In this document: positions 51,170 through 59,459 of the stretch, one piece after another
Layout of the letters: each line of letters begins with the position of its first letter
Numbering within the stretch: position 1 is the stretch's first letter
The notes under the pieces: generated by a model
Seen by the model: the letters and a program-made list of their open reading frames with translations, nothing else
Database searches by the model: none
What the model was told of the DNA's origin: nothing
From: Bosea beijingensis
GTDB taxonomy: Bacteria > Pseudomonadota > Alphaproteobacteria > Rhizobiales > Beijerinckiaceae
Assembly: GCF_030758975.1 (NCBI RefSeq)
Contig: NZ_CP132359.1
Coordinates: forward strand, 1,442,811-1,506,810
Length of the DNA: 64,000 nt
Direction of reading: 5' to 3'
Made by a program: the position numbers and the translations under genes

Positions 51170-52369
51170 TTAGTCAGGCCATTTCGCCAGCGAGGCGGCG
51201 CGCCGGTTGCGGCGTTCGAGCAAGGGGCTCGCGATGATCGTGTTGCTGCGCCGCGCGGTCTCCAGCTCGGTGACGATGCGATCGGCGACGATCTCCTCCT
51301 GGCCCGGATGCAGGTTGCAGGGGTCGAGGTAGAAATAGCCGTGCTCGACCTCGTGGTCCCTGACGATCACCGGCTGGTCGCCGCGGGCCAGCGCGTCGGC
51401 GAGGTCCCAGGCGGTGATATGCGCCTGCTCGGGATCGACGGAGAGCTTCATCCGGTCGAGCGGGTTATGGGTCGGGTCGGGCTCGATCACGGCGGTGACG
51501 CCGGGCCGCTCGGCGAAGCGGGCGAGCCAGAGATCGAGCGCGCGCTGCTCGCGCGCCCGGATGCCGGCATGGTCGCGCTTCTCCCAGGCCTCCAGCGCGG
51601 CCATCGTGCCGAGCACGCTTTCCTTGCCGATCTTCATCCCGCGGCCGATGCCGCCATTCTGGATATAGGCGGCCCGGACCATGTCCTTGCGCCCGGCGAC
51701 GATGCCGCCGGTCGGCCCGCCCAGGAACTTGTGCGAGGAATAGAGCACGATATCGGCGCCGGCCTCGAGGAAGCCGCGCAGGTCGTATTCGGAGGCCGCA
51801 TCGACGATCACCGGCACGCCGTGCTCGTGGCAGACAGCAGCGAACTCGTCGAGCGGCATGAGCCCGTACTGCACCGTATGATGCGAGACGACATAAAGCG
51901 CCGCCGCCGTGTGCTCCGAGATCGCCCCGGCAAGCTGGTAGGCGCGGGCGCTGGTGGCCTGCCCGACGACGACCGGCGTCGCGCCGGCGAGCCGGATTGC
52001 CTGGTCGACCGGGGCGCCGTAGCCGACCATATGGCCCATCATGATCACGACCTCGTCCTGGAGGCCGCTGGCATCCGGCAATTGCTCGACGGCGAAGAGA
52101 TCGTCGCCCGTCATCGCGCCGGCGATCGCAAGCGTGATGCCGGCCGAGCAGGAGGCGGTGACGAAGCCGGCCTCGCTGCCGCAGAGCCGCGCGATCACGG
52201 CGCTGGCCTTGCGCTGGAGATCGTCGATCTCGACGAATTGCGGCAGGATCGCCGTCATCGCCGCGATCGCCTCAGGCACGACGATCGAGGCGCCGAGCGA
52301 GGTCATCGTCCCGGAGACGTTGATGACGGGGCGCAGGCCCAGCGACGGACGGATATCGGAAGCGGACAT
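51170..52369 (-). CDS. SelA-like PLP-dependent enzyme, probable ammonia-lyase or racemase of amino acids
   Basis: A 399-residue fold-type I PLP enzyme of the SelA/DgaE group (L-seryl-tRNA selenium transferase-like proteins that have other functions). The start [19 protein letters not shown] (about residues 11-29) is diagnostic, and [20 protein letters not shown] precedes the Schiff-base Lys in [16 protein letters not shown]. The ATG at 52369 has GGAGA upstream. Stand-alone SelA-like proteins, unlinked to selB or selD, include D-glucosaminate-6-phosphate ammonia-lyase and are often clustered with EF_0837/Atu3266-type amidohydrolases, as here. Ammonia elimination would yield an imine, fitting the adjacent RidA gene. 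Confidence 0.82.
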   Translation of the reverse strand: MSASDIRPSLGLRPVINVSGTMTSLGASIVVPEAIAAMTAILPQFVEIDDLQRKASAVIARLCGSEAGFVTASCSAGITLAIAGAMTGDDLFAVEQLPDASGLQDEVVIMMGHMVGYGAPVDQAIRLAGATPVVVGQATSARAYQLAGAISEHTAAALYVVSHHTVQYGLMPLDEFAAVCHEHGVPVIVDAASEYDLRGFLEAGADIVLYSSHKFLGGPTGGIVAGRKDMVRAAYIQNGGIGRGMKIGKESVLGTMAALEAWEKRDHAGIRAREQRALDLWLARFAERPGVTAVIEPDPTHNPLDRMKLSVDPEQAHITAWDLADALARGDQPVIVRDHEVEHGYFYLDPCNLHPGQEEIVADRIVTELETARRSNTIIASPLLERRNRRAASLAKWPD

Positions 52370-52411
52370 GGGATTCTCCTGGAAAGCGGGCATTGGGGCT
52401 TAAGGCCCCGG

Positions 52412-52900
52412 TCATGAAACGGCGACGATCGCTTCGATCTCGACGGTGATCTGTCTGGGCAGCGAGCCGAAGCCGACTGCCGAACGGGCGTGCTTTCCGG
52501 CCTCGCCGAACACGGCGACGAACAGGTCGGAGCAGCCGTTGATGACGGCGGGATGGTCGCTGAATTCCGGGGTGGCATTGACCATGCCGAGCAGCTTGAC
52601 GACGCGCCTGACGCGGCCGAGGTCGCCGAGCGCTTCATGCAGCACGGCGAGCAGGTTGAGCCCGGTCAGACGGGCATGCTCATAGGCTTCGGCGACGCTG
52701 ACGTCGCGGCCGACCTTGCCGGTATGGAGCCGGCCGTCCTCATGCGTCGGCCCCTGGCCGGAGAGGTAGATCAGGCCGCCCTCCTGGACATGGGTGGCGA
52801 AATTGCCGATCGGCCTCGGCAGTTCGGGCAGGGTCAGGCCGAGCTTGGCCAGCCGCTCATAGGGCGTGGTATCGGGGAGGGTGGACAGGACTGCGTTCAT
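52412..52900 (-). CDS. RidA-family protein (imine/enamine deaminase)
   Basis: A 162-residue member of the YjgF/YER057c/UK114 family. It has the usual core GGLIYLSGQGPTHEDGRLHTGKVGRD (read in parts), ARLTGLNLLAVLHEALGDLGRV and the late PRQITVEIEAIVAVS. RidA proteins hydrolyse reactive 2-aminoacrylate-type imines released by PLP lyases. The Arg usually found near position 105 (substrate carboxylate) may be in the GKHARSAVGFGSLP region; the typical RxAVxVxxLP reads RSAVGFGSLP, so this is one of the Rid subgroups that may differ in activity. It lies 42 bases from the SelA-like gene. Confidence 0.87.
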   Translation of the reverse strand: MNAVLSTLPDTTPYERLAKLGLTLPELPRPIGNFATHVQEGGLIYLSGQGPTHEDGRLHTGKVGRDVSVAEAYEHARLTGLNLLAVLHEALGDLGRVRRVVKLLGMVNATPEFSDHPAVINGCSDLFVAVFGEAGKHARSAVGFGSLPRQITVEIEAIVAVS

Positions 52901-52907
52901 AGGTTCC

Positions 52908-53720
52908 TCAGGCCGGATCGGGACGGAACCCGGCGAAACGTGACAGGAAGGAGCGCAGCCGCTCATGCGGCTGCTCTCCGAAGACCTTTGCGGGCGGCGC
53001 GTCGATGACGATCCGGCCCTGGTCGGTGAAGACGACGCGGTTTGCCACGTCGCGCGCGAAAGCCATCTCATGGGTGACGAGGATCATGGTGCGGCCCTCG
53101 GCCGCGAGTTCCTGCACCACGGCGAGCACCTCGCCGACGAGCTCGGGGTCGAGCGCGGAGGTGATCTCGTCGAGCAGCAATACCTTCGGCTCCATTGCCA
53201 CGGCCCGCGCGATGCCGACGCGCTGCTGCTGGCCGCCGGACATCTGCGAGGGCATGGCATCGACCTTCGCGGAGAGCCCGACTCGGGCGAGCCATTTCTC
53301 GGCGATGGCGCGCGCCTCGGCCTTGGAGCGCCCGCGCGACTTCATCAGCCCGAGCATGATGTTCTGCGCGGCGGTGAGATGCGGGAACAGGTTGAACTGC
53401 TGGAACACCATCGCCGCATCGACGCGGATCGCGGCCAGTTCCCGATCGCTGCGGCGCTTGCGGCCCCCAGTGCCGTCGCGATAGCCGACCTCGGTGCCGT
53501 CGATCCGGATCGAGCCGCCATCATATTCTTCGAGGAAGTTGATGCAGCGCAGCAGCGTGGTCTTGCCGCTGCCGGAGGGGCCGATGATCGCGACGACCTC
53601 GCCCTTGCCGACCCGGAGATCGACGCCCTTCAGCACCTGGTTGGCGCCGAAGGATTTTGTCAGGCCCTCGATCGCGATCACCGGTTGCACGGCGGAAGCA
53701 CGGGCATCCGTCTCGGCCAT
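52908..53720 (-). CDS. Amino-acid ABC transporter ATP-binding protein
   Basis: A 270-residue ATPase of the GlnQ/HisP type. Walker A is GPSGSGKTTLL, the Q-loop VFQQFNLFPHLT, the signature SGGQQQRVGIARAV, Walker B LLLDEITSALDPE and the switch His in [12 protein letters not shown]. Walker B has Ile in place of the usual Pro (LLLDEITS), the normal form in many amino-acid ATPases. It is four genes into a minus-strand operon read binding protein, permease, permease, ATPase, RidA. It serves the family 3 binding protein at 55115. Confidence 0.92.
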   Translation of the reverse strand: MAETDARASAVQPVIAIEGLTKSFGANQVLKGVDLRVGKGEVVAIIGPSGSGKTTLLRCINFLEEYDGGSIRIDGTEVGYRDGTGGRKRRSDRELAAIRVDAAMVFQQFNLFPHLTAAQNIMLGLMKSRGRSKAEARAIAEKWLARVGLSAKVDAMPSQMSGGQQQRVGIARAVAMEPKVLLLDEITSALDPELVGEVLAVVQELAAEGRTMILVTHEMAFARDVANRVVFTDQGRIVIDAPPAKVFGEQPHERLRSFLSRFAGFRPDPA

Positions 53721-53732
53721 GGATGCCTCCTT

Positions 53733-54368
53733 TCAGACGAAGCGCTTCTCGAGCCTGCGGCTGAGCGCCGAAAGCGGGAAGTTGATGGCGAAATACATCA
53801 GCGCGCCGATGAGATAGAGCGGCAGCGCCACATGGGTGCGCCCGATCACCTGCTGCAGCGACAGCATCAGGTCGACGATCCCGAGCAGCGAGACCAGCGA
53901 GGAGCCCTTCACGGTGTCGACGACGCTGTTGACGAAAGGAGGCAGGAAGCGGCGCACGGCCTGCGGCGCCAGCACATGCGTGAAGCGGTCGAACAGGGTG
54001 AGCCCGATCGCCTTGGCAGCTTCGGTCTGGCCGGCCGGGATCGACTGGAACGAACCGCGCGTGATCTCGATGATCTGCGCCGACTTGAACGCCGTCAGCG
54101 CCACGATCGCGGCGAGCAGGCTCGGCAGGTTCACCTTGATCGCCGGCAGGCCGTAATAGACGAAATAGAGCAGGACGAGGATCGGCACGCCGCGCACGAA
54201 ATCGGCATAGAGCCGGATCGGCGCACGCGCCCAGAGCGGCCCGAAGGCGAGCACGCAGCCCAGCGGCAGGCCGACGATCAGCGACAGCACGATCACGCAG
54301 GCCGAGACCAGCAGGGTCATCAGCAGGCCGTCGACGAGGAAGGGCAGGGTCTGGATCAGCGTCGCCAT
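53733..54368 (-). CDS. Amino-acid ABC transporter permease
   Basis: A 211-residue HisM/GlnP-type permease. The segment FVDGLLMTLLVSACVIVLSLIVG follows the start region, and the coupling loop reads GQTEAAKAIGLTLFDRFTHVLAP, preceded by FVRGVPILVLLYFVYYGLP. The ATG at 54368 lies four bases after the stop of the upstream permease. It forms the membrane channel with that protein. Confidence 0.9.
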   Translation of the reverse strand: MATLIQTLPFLVDGLLMTLLVSACVIVLSLIVGLPLGCVLAFGPLWARAPIRLYADFVRGVPILVLLYFVYYGLPAIKVNLPSLLAAIVALTAFKSAQIIEITRGSFQSIPAGQTEAAKAIGLTLFDRFTHVLAPQAVRRFLPPFVNSVVDTVKGSSLVSLLGIVDLMLSLQQVIGRTHVALPLYLIGALMYFAINFPLSALSRRLEKRFV

Positions 54369-54372
54369 GCCG

Positions 54373-55041
54373 TCACCGCGCGATCGCGTAGCGCCGCTCG
54401 GCGAGCCGCAGCAGCAGCAGGATGGCATAGCTGGTGATCAGGTAGATCGGCGTCGCCAGCAGATAGACCTCGACCGTGCGGAAGGTCTGGGTCTCGATCC
54501 AGCGCATGCCATAGGCGAGCTCGGGCACGGCGATGGCCGAGGCGATCGAGGTGTCCTTGAACAGCGAGACATAGGTGTTGGACAGCGAGGGCAGGGCGAT
54601 GCGCATCGCGGTCGGCAGGCGCACATGCCAGAGCACCTTCATCGGGGTGAGCCCGATCGCCTTGCCGGCCTCGACCAGCCCGCGCGGCACGGCCTCCAGC
54701 CCCGCGCGCATCACTTCGACGAGATAGGCGCCGGAATAGAGCGCGAGCGTCGCGACGAAGGAGGTGACGGCGTCATATTGCAGGTCGACGGCACTGGGGA
54801 TGCCGTAGAAGACGAGATAGACCAGCAGCAGCAGCGGCACGTTGCGGACGAATTCGACATAGGCCGCGATCAGCGGGCGCGCCCATTTCGGCCCGTCGAG
54901 GCTGATCAGCGCCAGCACGAGGCCGATCGCCATGCCGATCGCGATGCTTGCCGCCGCGAGTTCGAGGCTGAGCCAGAGCCCCTCGAACAGCTTGCCGGCA
55001 TAGCGCCAGACGATCGCGAAGTTGAAATGGTAATTCGCCAT
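54373..55041 (-). CDS. Amino-acid ABC transporter permease
   Basis: A 222-residue HisQ/GlnP-type permease starting MANYHFNFAIVWRYAGKLFEGLW. The family element FVRNVPLLLLVYLVFYGIP and the coupling loop GLVEAGKAIGLTPMKVLWHVRLP are clear. The ATG at 55041 is chosen because the longer frame would read through the 11-bp hairpin that follows the binding-protein gene. It is the first of two permeases for the binding protein at 55115-55987. Confidence 0.9.
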   Translation of the reverse strand: MANYHFNFAIVWRYAGKLFEGLWLSLELAAASIAIGMAIGLVLALISLDGPKWARPLIAAYVEFVRNVPLLLLVYLVFYGIPSAVDLQYDAVTSFVATLALYSGAYLVEVMRAGLEAVPRGLVEAGKAIGLTPMKVLWHVRLPTAMRIALPSLSNTYVSLFKDTSIASAIAVPELAYGMRWIETQTFRTVEVYLLATPIYLITSYAILLLLRLAERRYAIAR

Positions 55042-55070
55042 GGTCCCGAGGATCAGCCGGGCGACGGGGA

Positions 55071-55095
55071 CGGAAGGGCGCTGGGCGCCCTTCCG
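55071..55095 (-). terminator. 11-bp hairpin after the amino-acid binding-protein gene
   Basis: CGGAAGGGCGC / GCGCCCTTCCG with a three-base loop lies between the binding-protein stop and the first permease start. There is no U-run. It matches the pattern of the other ABC operons in the window. Confidence 0.55.
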
Positions 55096-55114
55096 CTTGC
55101 GAAGCGTGGGATGC

Positions 55115-55987
55115 TCAGAAGCGCGGCAGGCCGGGCTGGCGTACCGGCGGCTCGGCGCCGAAATAGTCCTTCGCCGCCGCGTCATAGAGCTCGTTCTGAT
55201 GGCCGAACATCGCGATGTCGAAGGTGGTGTTGACGAAGCGCACCCAGTCGGGATCGCCCTGCTTCATGCCGGCGCCGTAGAGCATCGTGTTCCAGGACTT
55301 GCCGGCATCGGCATATTTGTCGGGATGGCGCTTGGCGAGCCAGCCGACGGTGGAGAGGTCGACGGCGGCGGCATCGACGCGCTTCGAGTCGAGCGCCAGG
55401 ATGACGTTGGCCTGGCTGTCGATCTGCATCACGGTTGCCTGCGGCAGCACCTTCTTGACCGAGGCCTCGGCATCGACATTCTGCAGGATCGAGACGCGGG
55501 CCGAGGAGCCCGCTTTGAGCAGCGCGTCGAAGCTCTTCTTGTCGCTGTCCGGCCGGGTCAGCAGTGCGATGCCTTCGACATAATAGGGGCGCGAGAAGGC
55601 GATGAGCTGGGCGCGCGCCGGGGACATGGTCATGAACTGGATGACGATGTCGACCTTGCCGGTGTTGATGTTGGGGATGCGCTGGGCCGCGTCCTGCCGG
55701 ACGAACTCGACCTTGCTGGCATCGTCGAACAGCCCCTTGGCTAGGATACGGCCCATGGTGATGTCCATGCCGACGAGCTGGCCCTTCTCGTCCTCGAAAT
55801 GCCAGGGCGCATTGGTGGAGCCCGTGCCGACGATCAGCTTGCCGCGATCCAGCACCGTGCGCAGCAGGCTGTTCGGCGCCGATTGCGCGGCAGCCTCCCG
55901 TGCGGTGCTCGCCGCCGCGGCCAGTGCGAGGCCGCCGACCAGCCCACCCTTCAGCAGAAGCCTTTTGCCTTCATCCGTCCCGCTCAT
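55115..55987 (-). CDS. Amino-acid ABC transporter substrate-binding protein (family 3)
   Basis: A 290-residue periplasmic binding protein. The N-terminus KRLLLKGGLVGGLALAAAAS (residues 8-27) has a Lys/Arg pair followed by a long Ala/Gly core and an AAAQS cleavage area, possibly a Tat-independent signal. The family 3 core is GKLIVGTGSTNAPWHFEDEKG and GQLVGMDITMGRILAKGL. The ATG at 55987 is preferred; the frame is open a further 7 codons. It heads the amino-acid importer. With the amidohydrolase and SelA-like enzyme in the same strand block, an amino-acid derivative as ligand is a reasonable guess. Confidence 0.87.
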   Translation of the reverse strand: MSGTDEGKRLLLKGGLVGGLALAAAASTAREAAAQSAPNSLLRTVLDRGKLIVGTGSTNAPWHFEDEKGQLVGMDITMGRILAKGLFDDASKVEFVRQDAAQRIPNINTGKVDIVIQFMTMSPARAQLIAFSRPYYVEGIALLTRPDSDKKSFDALLKAGSSARVSILQNVDAEASVKKVLPQATVMQIDSQANVILALDSKRVDAAAVDLSTVGWLAKRHPDKYADAGKSWNTMLYGAGMKQGDPDWVRFVNTTFDIAMFGHQNELYDAAAKDYFGAEPPVRQPGLPRF

Positions 55988-56005
55988 TGGCGATACCCCT
56001 CTTTG

Positions 56006-56038
56006 CAAGATTAATCCATAACTGCAGAATATATCTTG
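56006..56038. promoter_or_regulatory. Inverted repeat before the amino-acid binding-protein gene
   Basis: Arms CAAGAT (56006-56011) and ATCTTG (56033-56038) flank an AT-rich centre that contains CAGAATATAT. It lies 18 bases upstream of the start codon and resembles the site near 51120, so a common regulator is possible. In the rest of the 395-base gap (55988-56382) I see only the GntR-type site at 56316. Confidence 0.4.
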
Positions 56039-56315
56039 TAGTAAGGGATGCTAGTGAGGCTTTCGCCTCGAAGTCAAGCGTCGGAGCGGCGAAGGGCAAG
56101 GGCGGAGCTGGTGTACTCCAACGACGTCACTTGTTTTCTGGATGAGGCCAGGGCGGCGTCGGGCGGCTCTGTCGCGGATCGGGCGCGCGGTCGGCGCGAG
56201 GCGGCTCGATCTTCCGCGTTGCGGTACAGGAAGGCTCTTACCGGGCGCTTCCATGGGCGCCGTGCGGGAGCTGCCGGGCTGTGCCGCAGGGGAATGCGCG
56301 GAAGCATTGACAATC

Positions 56316-56327
56316 TGGTATATACCA
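56316..56327. promoter_or_regulatory. GntR-type palindrome TGGTATATACCA before the family 5 binding protein
   Basis: A perfect 12-base palindrome 55 bases before the ATG of the binding protein at 56383. The same GGT-TATA-CC core occurs in the gap between the GntR gene and the FrlB-like gene (60356-60384), 4 kb away. This links the binding protein to that regulon. TTGACA-like sequence lies just left of it, so a repressor here would cover the promoter. Confidence 0.7.
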
Positions 56328-56382
56328 AACCATTCTGCCCTCTCGGCCGCGCAGGCCGCCATAAAATAGGGAGGGGTATTCG

Positions 56383-57909
56383 ATGGTGCCGGTCTCTCGC
56401 CGTACTGTGCTCGCCGCCGGTGCAGCCCTGCCTCTCCTGGGCCTCAGAGCCCATGCGCAGGCCGCGGGCAAAATCCTCCGCTTCGGCTTGTCGAGTTTTC
56501 CGCCCAGTCTGCAGCCCTGGCTTCATACCGGAACGGCCGCGCTCACGGTCAAGCTCCTGATCTTCCGTGGCCTGACCGGTTTCGACGAAAAGGGCGAGGT
56601 CAGGCCCGAGCTCGCCGAATCCTGGGAGCGCGAGGGTGAGACCACCTGGGTCTTCAAGCTCCGCCAGGCGACCTTCCAGAACGGCAAGCCGGTCACGGCC
56701 GAGGACGTGAAATGGACGCTCGAGCAGGTCGCCGCGCCCAATTCGACCGCCTTCCTGAAGGCCGAGTTCGGCGGTGTCGAGCGCATCGAGACGCCGGATG
56801 CCCGCACCGTCCGCATTGTCATGAAGCAGCCGACCGTGACGCTGCCGGTCTGGCTCGCCAGCCCGCATATGCCGATCATCGCCAAAGACTCGATCGAGGG
56901 GCGTGCGGGACTCGGCGTCGGCGCCGGCCCCTTCGTGCTCAAGGGGCAGGAGCGCGGGGCCTCGATCGAGGTCGCGAAATTCGACAAGTACTACAAGCCG
57001 GGCCTGCCCAAGCTCGCCGGCATCAAGCTCGTTGCCTATGCCGACGAGAACCTGCGCGTCGCCGCGCTCCAGGCCGGCGATGTCGACCTGATCGAATACG
57101 TGCCCTGGCAGTCCATGGGCACGATCGAGAAGGATTCCCGCCTGCGGCTGGTCGCGGTCGACGGGCCCTTCATGGGGCTGAACTTCAATGGCGGCGCCGG
57201 GCCGTTCAAGGATGTGCGCCTGCGCCAGGCGGTGGCCCATGCCATCCGCCGCGAGGATATCGTGCAGGCCGCCTTCTTCGGTCGCGGCAGCAAGCTCGAA
57301 GGCATCCCGATCGCATCGAGCAGCCCCTATTTCGACAAGGGGCGCTCCGAGTTCTGGAAATACGATCCGGCGAAGGCGAAGAAGCTGATGGCCGAGGCCG
57401 GCGTGCCGAACGGCTTCCCCTGCACGCTGCTCTCGACCGCGCAATACGGGATGCACAAATCGACGGCGGAGGTGGTCCAGGCCAATCTCGCCGAGATCGG
57501 CATCCAGGTGACGCTGAACCTGCCGGATTGGGCCGCGCGCGTCGATCTCGCCGGCAAGGGCCGCTACGATTTCATGATTCAGGGCACGACCGCCGACAAC
57601 AACGACCCGGATGGCCTCGCGCCGCTGCTCGACGGCGACCTGCCGCCGAACATGGCCCGGAGCTGGCAGATTCCGACGCCGGAGATTCACGCGCTCTTCG
57701 CCAAGGGCCGCGCCGAATTCGATGCGGCCAAGCGCAAGGCGATCTATGCCGAACTGGAGAAGACCGCGCTGGAGCAAGCGCCGCTCGTCGGGTTGGCCTG
57801 GCGCTCGCAGGGCTATGCGATGGTCACGGGCCTCAGCGGCTTCAAATGCTATCCGGGCGGAACTAACTTCTTCTCGGCCTATTCGCTGGACGAGGCGGCG
57901 CTCGCCTGA
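56383..57909 (+). CDS. Family 5 ABC transporter substrate-binding protein of the fructosamine-type cluster
   Basis: A 508-residue periplasmic protein. The signal is twin-arginine-like (SRRTVLAAGAALPLLG, residues 5-20), and family 5 elements follow: LRFGLSSFPPSLQPWLHTG, VTAEDVKWTLEQVAAPNS and FKDVRLRQAVAHAIRREDIV. No permease or ATPase genes are near; they may lie past the right edge. An upstream TGGTATATACCA operator ties it to the GntR regulator at 59460. The ligand may be an Amadori compound (sugar-amine adduct), by context only. A repeat with a hairpin follows. Confidence 0.87.
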   Translation: MVPVSRRTVLAAGAALPLLGLRAHAQAAGKILRFGLSSFPPSLQPWLHTGTAALTVKLLIFRGLTGFDEKGEVRPELAESWEREGETTWVFKLRQATFQNGKPVTAEDVKWTLEQVAAPNSTAFLKAEFGGVERIETPDARTVRIVMKQPTVTLPVWLASPHMPIIAKDSIEGRAGLGVGAGPFVLKGQERGASIEVAKFDKYYKPGLPKLAGIKLVAYADENLRVAALQAGDVDLIEYVPWQSMGTIEKDSRLRLVAVDGPFMGLNFNGGAGPFKDVRLRQAVAHAIRREDIVQAAFFGRGSKLEGIPIASSSPYFDKGRSEFWKYDPAKAKKLMAEAGVPNGFPCTLLSTAQYGMHKSTAEVVQANLAEIGIQVTLNLPDWAARVDLAGKGRYDFMIQGTTADNNDPDGLAPLLDGDLPPNMARSWQIPTPEIHALFAKGRAEFDAAKRKAIYAELEKTALEQAPLVGLAWRSQGYAMVTGLSGFKCYPGGTNFFSAYSLDEAALA

Positions 57910-57944
57910 GCGCTCGGCGCTCTCCGTCTTTGCAATGGATCCAC

Positions 57945-58042
57945 CCCGTCATCCCGGGCTTGACCCGGGATCCATCATAGAGCGCCGAGTCCAATGATGG
58001 ATTCCGGATCAGCGCCGCTTCGCGGCTTGTCCGGAATGACGG
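57945..58042. repeat. Intergenic palindromic repeat element (CCGTCAT...ATGACGG type)
   Basis: An approximately 98-base element bounded by CCCCGTCATCCCGGG on the left and CCGGAATGACGGCG on the right, with an inner hairpin ATCCCGGG / CCCGGGAT (57951-57971). Such elements with CGTCAT ends are common between alphaproteobacterial genes. It lies 36 bases after the binding-protein stop and may double as its 3' hairpin. Confidence 0.7.
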
Positions 58043-58079
58043 CGATGGAGTGATTGCAATAGATGCGGCAACGAGATGC

Positions 58080-59402
58080 TCACCCCACCCGCGTGGTCCG
58101 CTCCAACCGCGCGAACCGCTCCAGCCGGAACGGCTTCGGATCGATCATTGGCGTGCGGCCGCTGACGAGATCGGCGATCAGCCGGCCGGCGCCGGGGCCG
58201 ATGCCGAAACCGTGGCCCGAAAAGCCGGTGGCGAGGAAGAAGCCCGGTAGCCGCGGCACCTCGCCGATGACGGGGACGGCATCGGGTGTCGCGTCGATCA
58301 ACCCGCCCCAGCTCTCCCTGATCCTCAGGCCGGCGAAGGCCGGGAAAGCCGCGATCAGGTTGCGCTTCGCTTCTTCCAGAATGGCCTCGGACGGCTTGGG
58401 GTCGAGGATACGGGCGCGCTCGAACGGTGTTTCCTGATCGAATGACCAGCTTTTCGGCAGGCGCGCTTCTTCAAGAAAACGCCCGCCGATCCGCAGCCGT
58501 AATTCGTGACGCTGCTTGGCCAGCGACGGCAGGAAATCGAAGAGCAGCCGAAAACTGTCCGGCACGATCTCGGCCACGCTCGCGCCGCGATGCGCGATGG
58601 TGTAGCCGCCGTCCTGCCGTTTGCGGAAGGCAAAGTCGGAGGCGCCGACGGCATGGGTCGGCGGGCCGTCGAGCGGCTCCGTCCGGAACACCGAGCCGAG
58701 CACCTTGAGCGCCGGCAGGTCGATGCCGAGATTGCCGAGGAACAGGCGCGACCAGGCTCCGCCCGCCAGCACGACGCGCTGGCAGGCAATGCGGCCGCGC
58801 TCGGTGACGACGGCGCTGACGCGGCCGCCGGCGGTATCGATACCGCGCACCGCGCAGCGCGTCAGCACGGTGCCGCCATGGCGGCGCAGCGCCCGCGCCA
58901 TGGCCGGCACGGCCTTCTGCGGCTCGGCCCGGGCATCGCTCGGCGTGAACATCGCGCCTGCATAGGCGCGTTTTCCCCCTGTAATGACGGCATCGATCTC
59001 GCGCGAACTGAGGAGGCGCGTGTCGAGCTGGTAGGTCTTGGCATGTTCGAGCCAGGCCTCCTGCTCGGCATGTCTTGCGGGGGTGTCGGCGACATAGACG
59101 ATGCCGGAGCGGGTGAATCCGGTATCGCCGCCGACGAGCCGGTCCATATCCTCCCAGAGTCGCATGCTTTCGAGCCCGAGCGGAATCTCGCCGGGATCGC
59201 GCCCCATGACGCGGACCCAGCCCCAGTTGCGCCCCGACTGCTCGTGCCCGACCTCGCCCTTCTCGCAGACGGTGACCGAGATGCCCTCGCGGGCCAGGAA
59301 CAGCGCGGTGGTGATGCCGATGATGCCGCCGCCGATGACCACGACGTCGCTGGAAGCGGGCAGGGACACATCCGGCTCAATGGTCTCGATGGTGATGCCC
59401 AT
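58080..59402 (-). CDS. FAD-dependent amino-acid-type oxidoreductase (DAO family) of the fructosamine-type cluster
   Basis: A 440-residue flavoenzyme. The dinucleotide-binding motif is DVVVIGGGIIGITTALFLA (about residues 19-37), and the C-terminal FAD element is PGFFLATGFSGHGFGIGPGAG (about 385-405). The QSGRNWGWVR element after the first strand is typical of the DadA/gamma-glutamylputrescine oxidase side of the family. It is convergent with the binding protein at 56383 and lies behind the GntR gene on the same strand. Amadori-compound oxidases (SocD type) belong to the same fold, so oxidative removal of the sugar from a fructosamine is possible; a D-amino acid or methylated amine is equally open. 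Confidence 0.8.
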   Translation of the reverse strand: MGITIETIEPDVSLPASSDVVVIGGGIIGITTALFLAREGISVTVCEKGEVGHEQSGRNWGWVRVMGRDPGEIPLGLESMRLWEDMDRLVGGDTGFTRSGIVYVADTPARHAEQEAWLEHAKTYQLDTRLLSSREIDAVITGGKRAYAGAMFTPSDARAEPQKAVPAMARALRRHGGTVLTRCAVRGIDTAGGRVSAVVTERGRIACQRVVLAGGAWSRLFLGNLGIDLPALKVLGSVFRTEPLDGPPTHAVGASDFAFRKRQDGGYTIAHRGASVAEIVPDSFRLLFDFLPSLAKQRHELRLRIGGRFLEEARLPKSWSFDQETPFERARILDPKPSEAILEEAKRNLIAAFPAFAGLRIRESWGGLIDATPDAVPVIGEVPRLPGFFLATGFSGHGFGIGPGAGRLIADLVSGRTPMIDPKPFRLERFARLERTTRVG

Positions 59403-59459
59403 CAGGGTGGCTCCGGCGGCGGGAGGGAGAGGCCGAAAGGCGGCGTTGGTTGGCTCCGC

